DNA of 64,000 bases, taken from positions 2,074,001-2,138,000 of the forward strand of contig NZ_PKRT01000001.1 in assembly GCF_002855555.1 (NCBI RefSeq), given 5' to 3'. Below are positions 17,773 to 26,709 of this stretch, piece by piece (position 1 is the first letter of the stretch; each line of letters opens with the position of its first letter). The stretch is from Novosphingobium sp. TH158. GTDB taxonomy: Bacteria > Pseudomonadota > Alphaproteobacteria > Sphingomonadales > Sphingomonadaceae. The notes under the pieces were generated by a model that saw only the letters and a list, made by a program, of their open reading frames with translations, made no database searches and was not told where the DNA came from. A program made the translations under genes and the position numbers.

Positions 17773-18528
17773 ATGCGCCGGCCAATGAGCCAGCCCTTCC
17801 TCCTGTTCCACGTCAGCGACCTGCACTTCGGTTATGAAGACCGCAAGGCGCTGGACTGGTTCGCCCAGGAAGTGGCGGATGTGCAGCCCGACGGTGTGAT
17901 CTGTACCGGCGACCTGACGATGCGGGGCACCGCGCGGGAATTTGCCGCGGCTCGCAAATGGCTTGAAGGTCTGGGCGTTCCGACGCTGGTCGAACCGGGC
18001 AATCACGACATGCCCTATTACTACAACCCGCTTGGACGCCTGCTGCGCCCTTACCGCCATTACGAGGCGCTGCGGCTGGCGGTTTCGCAGGACCTCGATT
18101 TCGCCGAGGTGGAAGTTGTCTCGCTTCGCACGATCTCGCGGGCGCAGCTGCGGCTTAACCAGTCAAAGGGCAAGGTGAAGCAATCGGCGCTCGACAGGGC
18201 GCTGGCGCGGCTGGCGCAGCACGCGGAAAAGCCGTTGCGACTGGTCGCCTGCCATCACCCCCTGGTGGAAGCCGATACCCATGCAACGGCCTCCACGCGC
18301 GGTGGCAAGCGGGCGCTTGCCGCTCTTGCGCGGGCGGGCGCCGATGCCGTGCTTTCGGGCCACGTGCACGATGCATTCGACAAGACGGTCGAGATCGACG
18401 GCTATGCCATCCGCATGATCGGTGCGGGGACCCTGTCCGAGCGTGTGCGCACCACGGCGCCGAGCTACAACCGGCTGTCGTGGAGCAGTCAAACTGGGCT
18501 TGCCGTGGAGCCGCGCAGCCTCAGCTGA
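17773..18528 (+). CDS. Calcineurin-like metallophosphoesterase
   Basis: 251 residues with all five metallophosphoesterase motifs: FHVSDLHFG, TGDLTMRG, GNHDMPYY, ACHHPLVE and SGHVHDAF. A soluble bimetal phosphoesterase, possibly of the CpdA/3',5'-cyclic nucleotide type; substrate not decided by sequence. ATGs at 17773 and 17785 are both possible. The 3' end overlaps the convergent HPP gene by 8 nt. Confidence 0.88.
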   Translation: MRRPMSQPFLLFHVSDLHFGYEDRKALDWFAQEVADVQPDGVICTGDLTMRGTAREFAAARKWLEGLGVPTLVEPGNHDMPYYYNPLGRLLRPYRHYEALRLAVSQDLDFAEVEVVSLRTISRAQLRLNQSKGKVKQSALDRALARLAQHAEKPLRLVACHHPLVEADTHATASTRGGKRALAALARAGADAVLSGHVHDAFDKTVEIDGYAIRMIGAGTLSERVRTTAPSYNRLSWSSQTGLAVEPRSLS

Positions 18529-19228
18529 GGGCGCGGGCGCGCACCCGCGTTTCGACCGCGTGCAGCAGGGCGAGCAGATCCTCGCGGCTGACGTCGAGCA
18601 CCTCGTCCCACTCTTCCAGGACGGCATCGAGGTCAGCATCCTCGATGTGGCCCACCCATGCCGCCGGGATCGGTGCGGGAACGGGGCGGTGCGGCCAGGA
18701 GTGGCCGCTGAGCTGGTGCCAGCCCCATCCGCACACGACCATCAGGATGACATTGAGCACCAGTGGCAGCAGCAGGTAGTTTGCGTTCATCGTACTGACC
18801 GCCGGCGATGCCAGCACGGGCAACAGGGCAGTGCCGCCTGCGGGTGCGTGCAGGCAGCGGGCCATGCTCATCACCGCGACCGACAGGCCCACGGCCAGGG
18901 CGGCGGCCAGCCAGGGAAGCGGCACAAGGGCGTGGCAGGCAAGTCCGGTAAGCGCGGCGAGCAGGTGCCCTCCCACGACTGGCCAAGGCTGCGAAAGCGG
19001 GCTTGCCGGAAGCAGGAAGACCAGCACCGCGCTGGCCCCCATCGGCGCAATCAGCCAGGGAAGGGTCGGGTTGCTGGGCAGGATCAGGTGGCTGGCCCAG
19101 CCGGTAAGGGCGATGGCCAGCATGGCCCCCAGCGCTCCCGGGAGCCAGCCGGAATGGCCGACGGCCGGCATGGTCTGCGGCGTTGCGGCGACGAAATGCG
19201 GGGTGCTTGTCTGCATCCTGGTGCTCAT
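18521..19228 (-). CDS. HPP-family integral membrane protein
   Basis: 235 residues. Four to five transmembrane helices in about 28-165 with the HPP-family segments APMGASAVLVF and HAPAGGTALLPV, then a soluble tail (about 185-235) rich in acidic residues. HPP proteins include bacterial and plastid nitrite transporters, but the substrate here is unknown. It lies downstream of the rpsI terminator and overlaps the phosphoesterase 3' end. Confidence 0.82.
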   Translation of the reverse strand: MSTRMQTSTPHFVAATPQTMPAVGHSGWLPGALGAMLAIALTGWASHLILPSNPTLPWLIAPMGASAVLVFLLPASPLSQPWPVVGGHLLAALTGLACHALVPLPWLAAALAVGLSVAVMSMARCLHAPAGGTALLPVLASPAVSTMNANYLLLPLVLNVILMVVCGWGWHQLSGHSWPHRPVPAPIPAAWVGHIEDADLDAVLEEWDEVLDVSREDLLALLHAVETRVRARALS

Positions 19229-19246
19229 GCCGAGATGGCGAAGCCA

Positions 19247-19277
19247 AGAAAAAGGGGCCGACCTTGCGGCCAGCCCC
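19247..19277 (-). terminator. Intrinsic terminator of rplM-rpsI
   Basis: On the minus strand GGGGCTGGCC and GGTCGGCCCC pair (two G-U pairs) around GCAA, followed by TTTTT. It sits 28 nt after the rpsI stop. Confidence 0.85.
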
Positions 19278-19304
19278 TGATTCGAAACGGGTTTGAGCCC
19301 CGGA

Positions 19305-19823
19305 TCAGCGCTTCGAGAACTGGAAGCTGCGGCGTGCCTTGGCGCGGCCGTACTTCTTGCGTTCGACGACGCGCGGGTCGCGGGTAAGGAAGCCGGCAGC
19401 CTTCACTGCACTGCGCAGTGCCGGTTCGAACTTCGACAGGGCCTGGGCAATGCCGTGCTTCACGGCGCCGGCCTGGCCCGAGAGTCCGCCGCCCTTGACG
19501 GTGGCGATAACGTCGTACTGGCCGACGCGATCCGAAACCTGGAAGGGCTGGTCAATGACGAGGCGCAGGGTCGGACGAGCGAAGTAGACTTCCTGATCGC
19601 GGCCATTGACCGTGATCTTGCCCGAGCCGGGCTTGAGCCACACGCGGGCCACGGCGTCCTTGCGGCGGCCGGTGGCATAGGCGCGGCCCTGGGCGTCAAC
19701 TTCCTTGTCGCGCAGCGGAGCGGCGGGACCGGTGCGGACCGGAGCTTCGGTGGTCGCTTCGGCGGCAACGCCTTCAGCGAGGTTGCCGAGATCGGCGAGA
19801 TCGGTGACGGTGTTCTCGGACAT
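19305..19823 (-). CDS. rpsI: 30S ribosomal protein S9
   Basis: 172 residues. The conserved S9 core ([29 protein letters not shown]-terminal [14 protein letters not shown] ending in the tRNA-contacting KR) is preceded by an alphaproteobacterial N-terminal extension of about 40 residues. The start overlaps the rplM stop by one base (TAATG). Confidence 0.97.
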   Translation of the reverse strand: MSENTVTDLADLGNLAEGVAAEATTEAPVRTGPAAPLRDKEVDAQGRAYATGRRKDAVARVWLKPGSGKITVNGRDQEVYFARPTLRLVIDQPFQVSDRVGQYDVIATVKGGGLSGQAGAVKHGIAQALSKFEPALRSAVKAAGFLTRDPRVVERKKYGRAKARRSFQFSKR

Positions 19824-20302
19824 TATGCGCCCACCTTGTTCTTGCGGTTCATGGCAGCAACGTCGAGCGGCTGCGGCTGGGTGCCGCCATGCGGATGCTC
19901 GGTGCCGGCGTACAGGTGCAGGGCGCGCATCTGGTCGCGGCCCAGCGGTCCACGCGGGATCATGCGCTCAACCGCCTTTTCGAGCACGCGCTCGGGGAAG
20001 CGGCCTTCAAGCACCTTGGCAGCCGTGACGGCCTTGATGCCGCCGGCATAGCCGGTGTGCTTGTAATAGGTCTTGTTGCCCAGCTTGTTGCCGGTCAGGC
20101 GAACCTTGTCGGCATTGATGACGACAACATGATCGCCGCAATCGACGTGCGGGGTGAAGCTCGGCTTGTGCTTGCCGCGCAGGATATTGGCGATGATCAC
20201 CGCGAGGCGACCGACCACCAGGCCATCGGCATCGATCAGATGCCACTTCTTTTCGACCTCGGCCGGCTTGATCGACCGGGTCTGCTTGCTGAGCGCCTTC
20301 AT
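19823..20302 (-). CDS. rplM: 50S ribosomal protein L13
   Basis: 159 residues, full-length L13 ([44 protein letters not shown]). Start at 20302 ([15 protein letters not shown]); the frame continues upstream but that part is leader. First gene of the two-gene rplM-rpsI operon. Confidence 0.97.
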   Translation of the reverse strand: MKALSKQTRSIKPAEVEKKWHLIDADGLVVGRLAVIIANILRGKHKPSFTPHVDCGDHVVVINADKVRLTGNKLGNKTYYKHTGYAGGIKAVTAAKVLEGRFPERVLEKAVERMIPRGPLGRDQMRALHLYAGTEHPHGGTQPQPLDVAAMNRKNKVGA

Positions 20303-20363
20303 GGCTGTTCGAATCCCTGAATTGCTGGTGTGCCGACGGGTGCCGGACGACCGGGAAGGCGCG

Positions 20364-20392
20364 CCAATGTGAGAAAGCGTGGCAAAAGTCAA
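20364..20392 (-). promoter_or_regulatory. Putative rplM promoter
   Basis: On the minus strand a CTTGACT -35 (20387-20392) is followed after 17 nt by CATTGG, a weak -10. It lies about 60-90 bp upstream of rplM. The -35 is good and the -10 poor, so the call is tentative. The remaining 20393-20445 holds only a weak TGCCG-CAA-CGGTA hairpin with a short T run after the upstream gene. Confidence 0.4.
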
Positions 20393-20445
20393 GCTTCCCC
20401 GCGCCTTTGCGGAGAGGTAAAATAATACCGTTGCGGCAGTAAAGC

Positions 20446-21177
20446 TCAGTCGCGGGCAACCATCCGCCAGGTTTCCAGGCTCAGCCGCCGGGTGCCGTCC
20501 AGTTCGGTGAGCACGCGCCGCTCGAACCGATCGAGCAACCCGCCGCTGGCCTGGCTGGCCTGCAGCGTGACGGTAACCTTGCCCTGCCTGCCATCGGGCA
20601 GCGGCACCTCCTGGACATGGGTCTGCTGATCGGAGCCGGGTCGGAACAGGTCTGCCGGCCAGTTCGGGCCGACAACCCGGCTCTGGGTGACGATCCGCTG
20701 GACCATCTGGGTTGCCACGGACCTGTGCTCGCGGGGCATCGCGATCTTTTCGACCGAGCTGTTGACCAGGTCCTTCGCCTTTTCTGCCGCCGGCAGGTCG
20801 GCGGCGGGGGCTTGTGCGACGATGTAGCCCTGCGCGTTCAGCCGCAGCGGGAAAAGGCCATCGTCTTTGCGCGCCTTTTCAATCGCGGCGAGCGGTGCCA
20901 GCTCTGCCGGCGCTTCCACCTCGGTGACCACCAGTGTCCCGTCGACCCGCCAGCCTTCGCCCTCGCGGACAAAGCGCAGTTCGTAGCTGCGGCGGCTGAC
21001 GATCTCCACGCCCGGGGCGATCACCTTGCGCAATTCGCGCGTCAGCATCACGGGGCTGGAGGGGGCGGCAAATGCGCTCTGGACCATGCCCTTGGCGGCC
21101 GCCGGTCCTGACAGGACAGGCGAGAGCGCGCCGGCCAGCAGCCATGCGGAGTGCAGTTTGCGGTTACGCCGTTTCAT
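20446..21177 (-). CDS. Exported protein of unknown function
   Basis: 243 residues. Signal-peptide-like N terminus ([23 protein letters not shown]) then a mixed alpha/beta soluble region; [20 protein letters not shown] and [20 protein letters not shown] are the best-ordered stretches. I do not recognise the family. Start at 21177 overlaps the cutA stop (ATGA). As the third gene after COX15 and cutA it is probably cotranscribed with them. Confidence 0.72.
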   Translation of the reverse strand: MKRRNRKLHSAWLLAGALSPVLSGPAAAKGMVQSAFAAPSSPVMLTRELRKVIAPGVEIVSRRSYELRFVREGEGWRVDGTLVVTEVEAPAELAPLAAIEKARKDDGLFPLRLNAQGYIVAQAPAADLPAAEKAKDLVNSSVEKIAMPREHRSVATQMVQRIVTQSRVVGPNWPADLFRPGSDQQTHVQEVPLPDGRQGKVTVTLQASQASGGLLDRFERRVLTELDGTRRLSLETWRMVARD

Positions 21178-21497
21178 GCGACCAGAGCCCCCAGCCAAGC
21201 ACTCGTCCCCGGTGCCGCCGTATCGCAGCGCCAGGCGAGAATCGCAGGATCTTCATAAGGATGGAGTTGTCCAAGCCGCGTGACAAGTGTTTCAAGCAGG
21301 GCGGCGTCGGTCTTGAACAGAACGCCGACCTCTTCTGCCTCGCCCCGTTCGCCCTGCCAGACATAGATCGATCGCATGCCGGGCAGCAGGTTCGCGCAGG
21401 CGGCCAGCTTTTCCGACAGCACCGCGTTCACGCAGCCTTCGGCCGAATCGCTGTCGGGAAACGGGCACCAGGCCAGCGCTGGGCCCTGCGGCTTCAC
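21174..21497 (-). CDS. cutA: CutA-type divalent ion tolerance protein
   Basis: 107-residue CutA1 trimer-forming protein linked to divalent metal tolerance. SAEGCVNAVLSEKLAACANL, SIYVWQGE and HPYEDPAILAW are the family landmarks. I place the start at the GTG (21497) that overlaps the COX15 stop as GTGA; no in-frame ATG gives a family-like N terminus. It ends overlapping the next gene (ATGA). Confidence 0.85.
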   Translation of the reverse strand: MKPQGPALAWCPFPDSDSAEGCVNAVLSEKLAACANLLPGMRSIYVWQGERGEAEEVGVLFKTDAALLETLVTRLGQLHPYEDPAILAWRCDTAAPGTSAWLGALVA

Positions 21498-22534
21498 CTC
21501 TGGCGACCCAGCCCGTGCGCGCCCCACGCGGTCGCCATGACCACAAGCGCGCCGACCGTCTGGTGCAGCACGGCAAGCCATAGCTCGACGCCGGTCATGA
21601 CCGTGGCAATGCCCAGGATGATCTGCAGGCCGAACGCCGAGTGAATGGCGATCGAGGCTGGGCGCAGGCTCTTCCGGATCCGGCGCGCAAGGATCACCAG
21701 GATGGCGACCACGCCCCAAGCCCACCAGCGATGGAGGAAGTGCACGAGGAACGGATCGTTGAGCACGGCGTGGATCACGCCCTGCGACCAGTCGATCCCG
21801 TCGGGCCAGAACCGGCCCATCATCAGCGGCCAGTCATTGGCGACATGGCCTGCCCTCAGGCCTGCGACGAGCGCCCCGAGGAACAGCTGCAGGAACAGGG
21901 CGGCCAGTGCGAAGATGCCGAAGCCGGTCAGCCGCGCCGGCTTCTCCCCGCGGGCGAGGGCGTGCATGTCCAGCGCGGTCCAGGTCGTGTAGGTCAGGGT
22001 GAACAGGGCAAGCAGCAGGTGCGTTGCCAGGCGGAAGTGGCTGACCTTCACATCGGCATCGCCCGAAAGGCCGGACTTCACCATCCACCAGCCGACGACC
22101 GCCTGCAGCAGCCCCAGCCCCAGCAGGCCCAGCAGTCGCGGCTTGAACCCTGCCGGGATCGACCCGCGCAGCCAGAACCAGGCCAGCGGCACGACGAAAG
22201 CCAGGCCCAGCCCGGTGCGGACCAGGAAGCGGTGGAACCATTCCCAGAAGTAGATGAACTTGTATTCCTCAAGCGTCATGCCCGCCGGGCCGTTGACCTG
22301 GGTGTACTGCGGGATCTGCTTGTAGGCCTCGAATTCGGCGTGCCACTGCTGTTCACTGAGCGGGGGAAGAACGCCGGTGACCGGTTTCCATTCCGTGATC
22401 GAAAGCCCCGATTCCGTCAGCCGGGTGATCCCGCCGACGGCGACAACGCAGACGATGATTGCCGCTACCAGCCACAGCCATCGTGCAAGGATCAGCGGGC
22501 GGATGCCGCGCGCCGGGGTATGGGCACTGTTCAT
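21494..22534 (-). CDS. ctaA: Heme A synthase (COX15/CtaA)
   Basis: 346-residue integral membrane enzyme converting heme O to heme A for aa3-type cytochrome oxidase. About eight transmembrane helices; LTESGLSITEWKPVTGVLPP is diagnostic, with heme-ligand histidines in WEWFHRF, VSHFRLATHLLLAL, HFLHRWWAW and LHQTVGA. AGGGGAG is a strong ribosome site for the ATG at 22534; an in-frame ATG 54 nt upstream is ignored. First gene of COX15-cutA-hypothetical. Confidence 0.94.
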   Translation of the reverse strand: MNSAHTPARGIRPLILARWLWLVAAIIVCVVAVGGITRLTESGLSITEWKPVTGVLPPLSEQQWHAEFEAYKQIPQYTQVNGPAGMTLEEYKFIYFWEWFHRFLVRTGLGLAFVVPLAWFWLRGSIPAGFKPRLLGLLGLGLLQAVVGWWMVKSGLSGDADVKVSHFRLATHLLLALFTLTYTTWTALDMHALARGEKPARLTGFGIFALAALFLQLFLGALVAGLRAGHVANDWPLMMGRFWPDGIDWSQGVIHAVLNDPFLVHFLHRWWAWGVVAILVILARRIRKSLRPASIAIHSAFGLQIILGIATVMTGVELWLAVLHQTVGALVVMATAWGAHGLGRQR

Positions 22535-22615
22535 GGGGCTCCCCTGCAATTGCCGGCCATATTTCGCAACCCCGAATGCAGCTTTCAAGGGCGCCCGGCG
22601 GATACATCTTGAAGC

Positions 22616-22632
22616 ATGTTATGTTATCACAT
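22616..22632. promoter_or_regulatory. Zur-like operator before MerC-thiS-thiG
   Basis: ATGTTATGTTATCACAT is an imperfect palindrome (ATGTnATnnnATnACAT). As I recall the enterobacterial Zur consensus ATGTTATAATATAACAT, it agrees at 14 of 17 positions. It lies 13 bp before the MerC start at 22645 and about 80 bp from the divergent COX15 start. Zinc-dependent control of one or both sides is inferred. Confidence 0.5.
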
Positions 22633-22644
22633 AGATGGGAGCCA

Positions 22645-23016
22645 ATGAACGGTTCCCTCGCCTCGATTCGCAGGCGGCTGGACCGCGCGGGTATCCTGCT
22701 TTCGGGTCTGTGCGCGGTGCATTGCCTTGCTTCGATCCTGCTGGTCAGCGCGCTGGGCCTTGGCGGCCAGTTGCTGCTTGCCCCGGCTATCCACCGGGTC
22801 GGGCTTGGTCTGGCGGTAGCCGTCGGTGCGGTCACGCTGGGAATCGGCATTTCGCGCCATGGCCAGCTCTGGCCGCTGCTGATCGGCACCTCGGGCCTGC
22901 TGTTCATGACCGCGGGCCTGCTCGTCCCCCATGGCGAGATGGAAGCCATCATGACCATCGCCGGCGTCTCGATGGTTGCCGTTGCGCACATCATGAACTT
23001 GCGCGCTTCGCGCTGA
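22645..23016 (+). CDS. MerC-domain membrane protein
   Basis: 123 residues with four transmembrane helices. The first carries the MerC Cys pair in SGLCAVHCLAS (C-x3-C). MerC imports Hg(II) in mer operons, but this copy has no mer context; a Zur-like box precedes it and thiS/thiG follow, so another soft metal or a different role is possible. Start at 22645 after GATGGGAG; longer in-frame starts run into the COX15 promoter region. Confidence 0.82.
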   Translation: MNGSLASIRRRLDRAGILLSGLCAVHCLASILLVSALGLGGQLLLAPAIHRVGLGLAVAVGAVTLGIGISRHGQLWPLLIGTSGLLFMTAGLLVPHGEMEAIMTIAGVSMVAVAHIMNLRASR

Positions 23017-23033
23017 ACGCTATGGCGCTGGCC

Positions 23034-23246
23034 ATGAGCCAGCAAATCGCCCTCACCGTCAACGGCGAACCGCGCCGTACCGCGCCTGGCAATTCCGTTG
23101 CGGACCTTGTCGCGGAAATCGGACTTAACCCGAAGAAGGTGGCGGTCGAACGCAACGGCGAGATCGTCCCGCGCGGCACGCACGGCGATGTCGTGCTGGC
23201 CGATGGTGACGTGCTGGAAATCGTGCATTTCGTTGGTGGAGGCTGA
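23034..23246 (+). CDS. thiS: Sulfur carrier protein ThiS
   Basis: 70-residue ubiquitin-like sulfur carrier for the thiazole half of thiamine; it ends in the required GG (HFVGGG), whose C terminus is thiocarboxylated. Starts at 23022 and 23034 are in frame; 23034 gives the usual length. It sits directly before thiG (3 nt gap). No TPP riboswitch is visible upstream. Confidence 0.88.
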   Translation: MSQQIALTVNGEPRRTAPGNSVADLVAEIGLNPKKVAVERNGEIVPRGTHGDVVLADGDVLEIVHFVGGG

Positions 23247-23249
23247 ACC

Positions 23250-24038
23250 TTGTCGGAAGATACCTGGTCACAAGATACCTGGACCGTTGCCGGTCGCACC
23301 TTCACCTCGCGGCTGATCGTCGGCACCGGCAAGTACAAGGATTTCGCGCAGAACGCCGCTGCCGTCGAGGCGAGCGGGGCGGAGATCGTGACCGTGGCCG
23401 TGCGCCGGGTGAACATCAGCGATCCCAAGGCGCCGATGCTGACCGATTTCATCGATCCCAAGAAGATCACCTACCTGCCCAACACAGCCGGCTGCTTCAC
23501 CGCGGATGAAGCGATCCGCACCCTGCGGCTGGCCCGCGAGGCAGGCGGCTGGGACCTTGTCAAGCTTGAGGTGCTGGGCGAGGCACGCACCCTCTATCCC
23601 GACATGCGCGAAACGCTGAAGGCTTGCGAAGTGCTGGCCAATGAAGGTTTCGCACCCATGGTCTACTGCGTCGACGATCCGATTGCAGCAAAGCAGCTCG
23701 AAGATGCCGGTGCGGTGGCCGTCATGCCGCTGGGCGCACCGATAGGTTCGGGCCTGGGCATCCAGAACCGCGTGACGATCCGCCTGATCGTGGAAGGCGC
23801 CAAGGTGCCGGTGCTGGTCGATGCCGGCGTCGGCACGGCGAGCGATGCCGCAGTCGCCATGGAGCTTGGCTGCGACGGTGTGCTGATGAACACCGCGATT
23901 GCCGAAGCGAAGGACCCGATCCGCATGTCGCGCGCCATGAAGCTGGCCGTCGAAGCCGGTCGCCATGCCTATCTTTCCGGACGAATGGCTACCCGCAAAT
24001 ACGCGGATCCCTCCAGCCCGCTGGCAGGATTGATCTAA
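23250..24038 (+). CDS. thiG: Thiazole synthase ThiG
   Basis: 262-residue TIM-barrel enzyme making the thiazole phosphate of thiamine from DXP, dehydroglycine and ThiS-thiocarboxylate. Lys105 in DLVKLEVLG is the Schiff-base residue; [14 protein letters not shown] and [20 protein letters not shown] bind phosphate. Start codon is TTG at 23250 after GGTGGAGG. Only thiS and thiG of the pathway are present here. Confidence 0.95.
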   Translation: MSEDTWSQDTWTVAGRTFTSRLIVGTGKYKDFAQNAAAVEASGAEIVTVAVRRVNISDPKAPMLTDFIDPKKITYLPNTAGCFTADEAIRTLRLAREAGGWDLVKLEVLGEARTLYPDMRETLKACEVLANEGFAPMVYCVDDPIAAKQLEDAGAVAVMPLGAPIGSGLGIQNRVTIRLIVEGAKVPVLVDAGVGTASDAAVAMELGCDGVLMNTAIAEAKDPIRMSRAMKLAVEAGRHAYLSGRMATRKYADPSSPLAGLI

Positions 24039-24047
24039 CTTTCTTGG

Positions 24048-24063
24048 TTAACGCGAAAGTAAC
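24048..24063 (+). promoter_or_regulatory. CtrA-like box
   Basis: TTAA-N7-GTAAC, one mismatch from the CtrA consensus TTAA-N7-TTAAC, inside a TTGGTTA/TAACCAA inverted repeat. It lies about 60 bp upstream of the unknown gene at 24122. Chance occurrence is possible. Confidence 0.3.
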
Positions 24064-24121
24064 CAAAGTCTGGTGAACTGTTCCCGTGTGGAGAGATCCA
24101 CGGCAACAGGGATACCGGATA

Positions 24122-24649
24122 ATGGCCAATCTTGCCGCCGCCTCGCTGACAATAGCGGAACTGCGTGAATTCGCGAGTTTTTCGGCCTGCGAACAGCGTT
24201 ACATCAAGCGCAGCCTCGATGTCGGGCTGGGGCGGCAGGATGCCTTCAAGTTGTGGTCTCGCGATGCCGAGGAAAGCGCCTCGATCCGCAGCCAGTACGT
24301 TGCCTATCAGGAGCTGAAGGTCCTGCGCTGCGCGATCCCGGACGAAACCGGGCTCGACGGGGTGGAGGATTTCATGGGCAAGCTGATCCGCGTCACGGCC
24401 TTCGACCTCGCGCAGGGCAGCCTGGGCTGCTTCTCTTCCTATCGCTTCCTTTACGAGCGCCTGCTCGGCCCCGAAGTGCGCCCCTGGTTGCCCAGCGCGT
24501 TCTGTGGCGCGGCGGCATTGCCGCGCATCCACCCGTCGCGGCGCAAGATGCTGCTGCAATCGATCAGCGAGGCAGCAGCAACGGCGCCGGGCTGGTCAAG
24601 CCGGGCGCCGAGCTTCTATCCGGAATGGGTCGACAAGGAGGCGGCCTGA
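24122..24649 (+). CDS. Conserved hypothetical, predicted cytosolic
   Basis: 175 residues, mainly helical, with no signal or membrane segment and no family I recognise. Notable stretches are SLTIAELREFASFSACEQRY, GRQDAFKLWSRDAEESASIR and FLYERLLGPEVRPWLPSAF. Start at 24122 (MANLAAASL). It stands alone behind a CtrA-like box and convergent to the sterol-desaturase-type gene. Confidence 0.65.
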   Translation: MANLAAASLTIAELREFASFSACEQRYIKRSLDVGLGRQDAFKLWSRDAEESASIRSQYVAYQELKVLRCAIPDETGLDGVEDFMGKLIRVTAFDLAQGSLGCFSSYRFLYERLLGPEVRPWLPSAFCGAAALPRIHPSRRKMLLQSISEAAATAPGWSSRAPSFYPEWVDKEAA

Positions 24650-24659
24650 AGGACTTGCC

Positions 24660-25451
24660 TCAGGCCTTCTTCTTGCGCGTCATGCCGGAATAGCCGCCCT
24701 CGCCATGGTCGAGGGTGCCGAACATCCAGTCGTACAGCAGCGTGATCGTCGCGAAATTGCCGCCCGTGAACTTGGCATGGTGGTGATGGTGCATGTCTGA
24801 AGCGTATTTGGCATAGCCCCAGAGGAAGCGCCCCTCACCCCACAGGTTGTGGTTGTGCAGGTTGATCTGCGAAAAGGCCACGAACGTCACGACAACCGTC
24901 ACCACGTCGAACCGGCCCATGATTGCCGACAGCGCCGCGATTGTCGCAACATAGAGCCCCAGACCGATCGCCACTTCCAGCGGGTGGATATAGCTTGAAT
25001 CCATGCGGCACGGATTGTGCTGGCGATGGTGGATTGCGTGCATCCATTTCAGCGGACCGCCCAGGAACGGGCTGTCATGGAACAGGAAGCGGTGCGTCAG
25101 GTAATAGAAGAAGTCATAGACCATCAGGACGATGAAGCAGTCGAGCAGCGTCCCCCAGACGGACTGGAAGCCCGGCTTCAGGCAGAACGGCAGGATGGCG
25201 AGGAAGATAACCACCTGGAAGCCGATCGCCCACTTGCGGTTCCACTTCTGGTTGGCCGAATAGGACGGCTTTTCCATGCGGCTTGCCAGCGCTTGCTTGT
25301 TCAGCCTGACTTGCGCGCCGATTGCGGGAATCAGGCTCAGCAGCTTGCTGCCCACCAGCGTGACGACGATGATGCCCACAAAGGCATAAAGCGAAAGCAG
25401 GCCTTCCCAGTTGCGGGCAATTCCCGCGAAAAATTCCGATTCCATTGACAT
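24660..25451 (-). CDS. Sterol desaturase / fatty acid hydroxylase family membrane protein
   Basis: 263 residues, multi-pass. The di-iron histidine clusters are visible: HRFLFH, HAIHHRQHN, LHNHNLWGE and DMHHHHHAKF. Members oxidise sterols, carotenoids or fatty acyl chains; the substrate here is unknown. ATG at 25451 follows GGGGGAGAAAG. Two palindromes lie in its upstream region. The first ATG and a second two codons later are equivalent choices. Confidence 0.85.
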   Translation of the reverse strand: MSMESEFFAGIARNWEGLLSLYAFVGIIVVTLVGSKLLSLIPAIGAQVRLNKQALASRMEKPSYSANQKWNRKWAIGFQVVIFLAILPFCLKPGFQSVWGTLLDCFIVLMVYDFFYYLTHRFLFHDSPFLGGPLKWMHAIHHRQHNPCRMDSSYIHPLEVAIGLGLYVATIAALSAIMGRFDVVTVVVTFVAFSQINLHNHNLWGEGRFLWGYAKYASDMHHHHHAKFTGGNFATITLLYDWMFGTLDHGEGGYSGMTRKKKA

Positions 25452-25461
25452 CTTTCTCCCC

Positions 25462-25502
25462 CGAGAACGCAGTTCTCGTGCGCGGTCGTTACCACGATCG
25501 TG
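25462..25502. promoter_or_regulatory. Two palindromes upstream of the desaturase-type gene
   Basis: CGAGAAC-GCA-GTTCTCG (25462-25478) and CACGATCGTG (25493-25502) in the 147-bp divergent gap between the desaturase-type gene and the antiporter. They look like regulator sites; no cognate regulator is adjacent. Confidence 0.35.
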
Positions 25503-25598
25503 ACGGCCGGACAACCATGCGGCATCCCGTGAAGCCAGGCTCGGGCCGCAAGGCATTGTACGGGTTTCAATTCTGCCACCGTGACCTATCTTGAGGGC

Positions 25599-26708
25599 AT
25601 GATCCCGGCTGCCCGAACCGAACCCGCTCCTGTACGGATGCCCTTCTTCGGCCTTGCCCCATGGGCCGCGATCACCACGGTCCTGTCGCTGCTGGCACTG
25701 GCGCTTGTCGGGCCGCAGGGGGCGCTCTTCCAGCTGCTGCTGGCCATTGCGCTGGGCGGGGCGATCATGGCTGCGGTCTACCACGCGGAAGTACTGGCGC
25801 ATTACCTAGGCGAACCATTCGGCACCCTGACGCTCGCACTTGCCGTGACCGTGATCGAGACGGCCCTGATCGTGTCCATCATGCTTGGCGATGGCGCCGC
25901 CGCCCAGACCCTGGCGCGCGATACGCTGATCGCGGCGATCATGATCACCATCAACGCCATTGTCGACATCTGCCTGCTGGTGGGCGGCACCCGCCATCAT
26001 GAGCAGAGCTACACGCAGTCCGGCGTCAGCGTCGGCCTTGCCATGCTTGCGACGCTCGCCATGCTCACGCTGGTCCTGCCGAACTATACCGTGTCCGAGC
26101 GCGGGCCGTTCTATTCCGCTTCGCAGCTGGCCTTTGTCGCGATTGTCTCGCTGGTCATCTACGCCACATTCGTCGTCGCGCAGACCCTGCGCCACCGCGA
26201 CCATTTCCTCCATGGCCAACCCGACGACCACGCGCACGAAGAGCCGGTTTCGCCGGGCAAGGCGCGGGCCGCATCGGTCATGCTGGTGCTGTCGCTGATC
26301 GCCGTCGTGCTGCTGGCGAAATCGCTTTCGCCGGCAATCGAGGCGACGGTCGCCTGGCTAGGCGCGCCGAAGGCGGTGGTCGGCATCGTTATCGCCGGGC
26401 TGGTCCTCGCGCCAGAGGGATTTGCCGCGCTTCGCGCCGCTCGGGCGAACCGGGTGCAGACCAGCCTCAACCTCGCGATCGGTTCTGCCCTGGCAACGAT
26501 CGGGCTTACCATCCCCGCCGTCGCCTGCATCGCGCTGGTCATGGGGCTCGACCTCGAACTGGGGCTGCCGATGGGCAATACGGTGCTGCTGGCGCTGACG
26601 CTGTTCGTCGCCTCGTTGACGCTGGGTACGGGGCGCACGACAATCGTCCAGGGCGTGATCCACCTCGTCCTTTTCGCCACCTACCTGTTCATCGCGCTGG
26701 TGCCCTAG
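25599..26708 (+). CDS. chaA: ChaA-type calcium/sodium:proton antiporter
   Basis: 369 residues, about eleven transmembrane helices in two homologous sodium/calcium exchanger halves: LAVTVIETALIVSIML (about residues 84-99) in the first and GIVIAGLVLAPEGFAALRAA in the second, each with the acidic transport residue. A His/Asp-rich cytosolic loop (GQPDDHAHEEP, about 207-220) separates them. It exports Ca2+ or Na+ in exchange for H+. The ATG at 25599 after TGAGGG is preferred over a GTG 18 nt upstream. Confidence 0.85.
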   Translation: MIPAARTEPAPVRMPFFGLAPWAAITTVLSLLALALVGPQGALFQLLLAIALGGAIMAAVYHAEVLAHYLGEPFGTLTLALAVTVIETALIVSIMLGDGAAAQTLARDTLIAAIMITINAIVDICLLVGGTRHHEQSYTQSGVSVGLAMLATLAMLTLVLPNYTVSERGPFYSASQLAFVAIVSLVIYATFVVAQTLRHRDHFLHGQPDDHAHEEPVSPGKARAASVMLVLSLIAVVLLAKSLSPAIEATVAWLGAPKAVVGIVIAGLVLAPEGFAALRAARANRVQTSLNLAIGSALATIGLTIPAVACIALVMGLDLELGLPMGNTVLLALTLFVASLTLGTGRTTIVQGVIHLVLFATYLFIALVP

Positions 26709-26709
26709 A

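Noticed and set aside
22535-22644. TPP riboswitch before the thiS/thiG genes
   Set aside because: I looked for the CUGAGA-type core and P1-P5 layout and did not see it.
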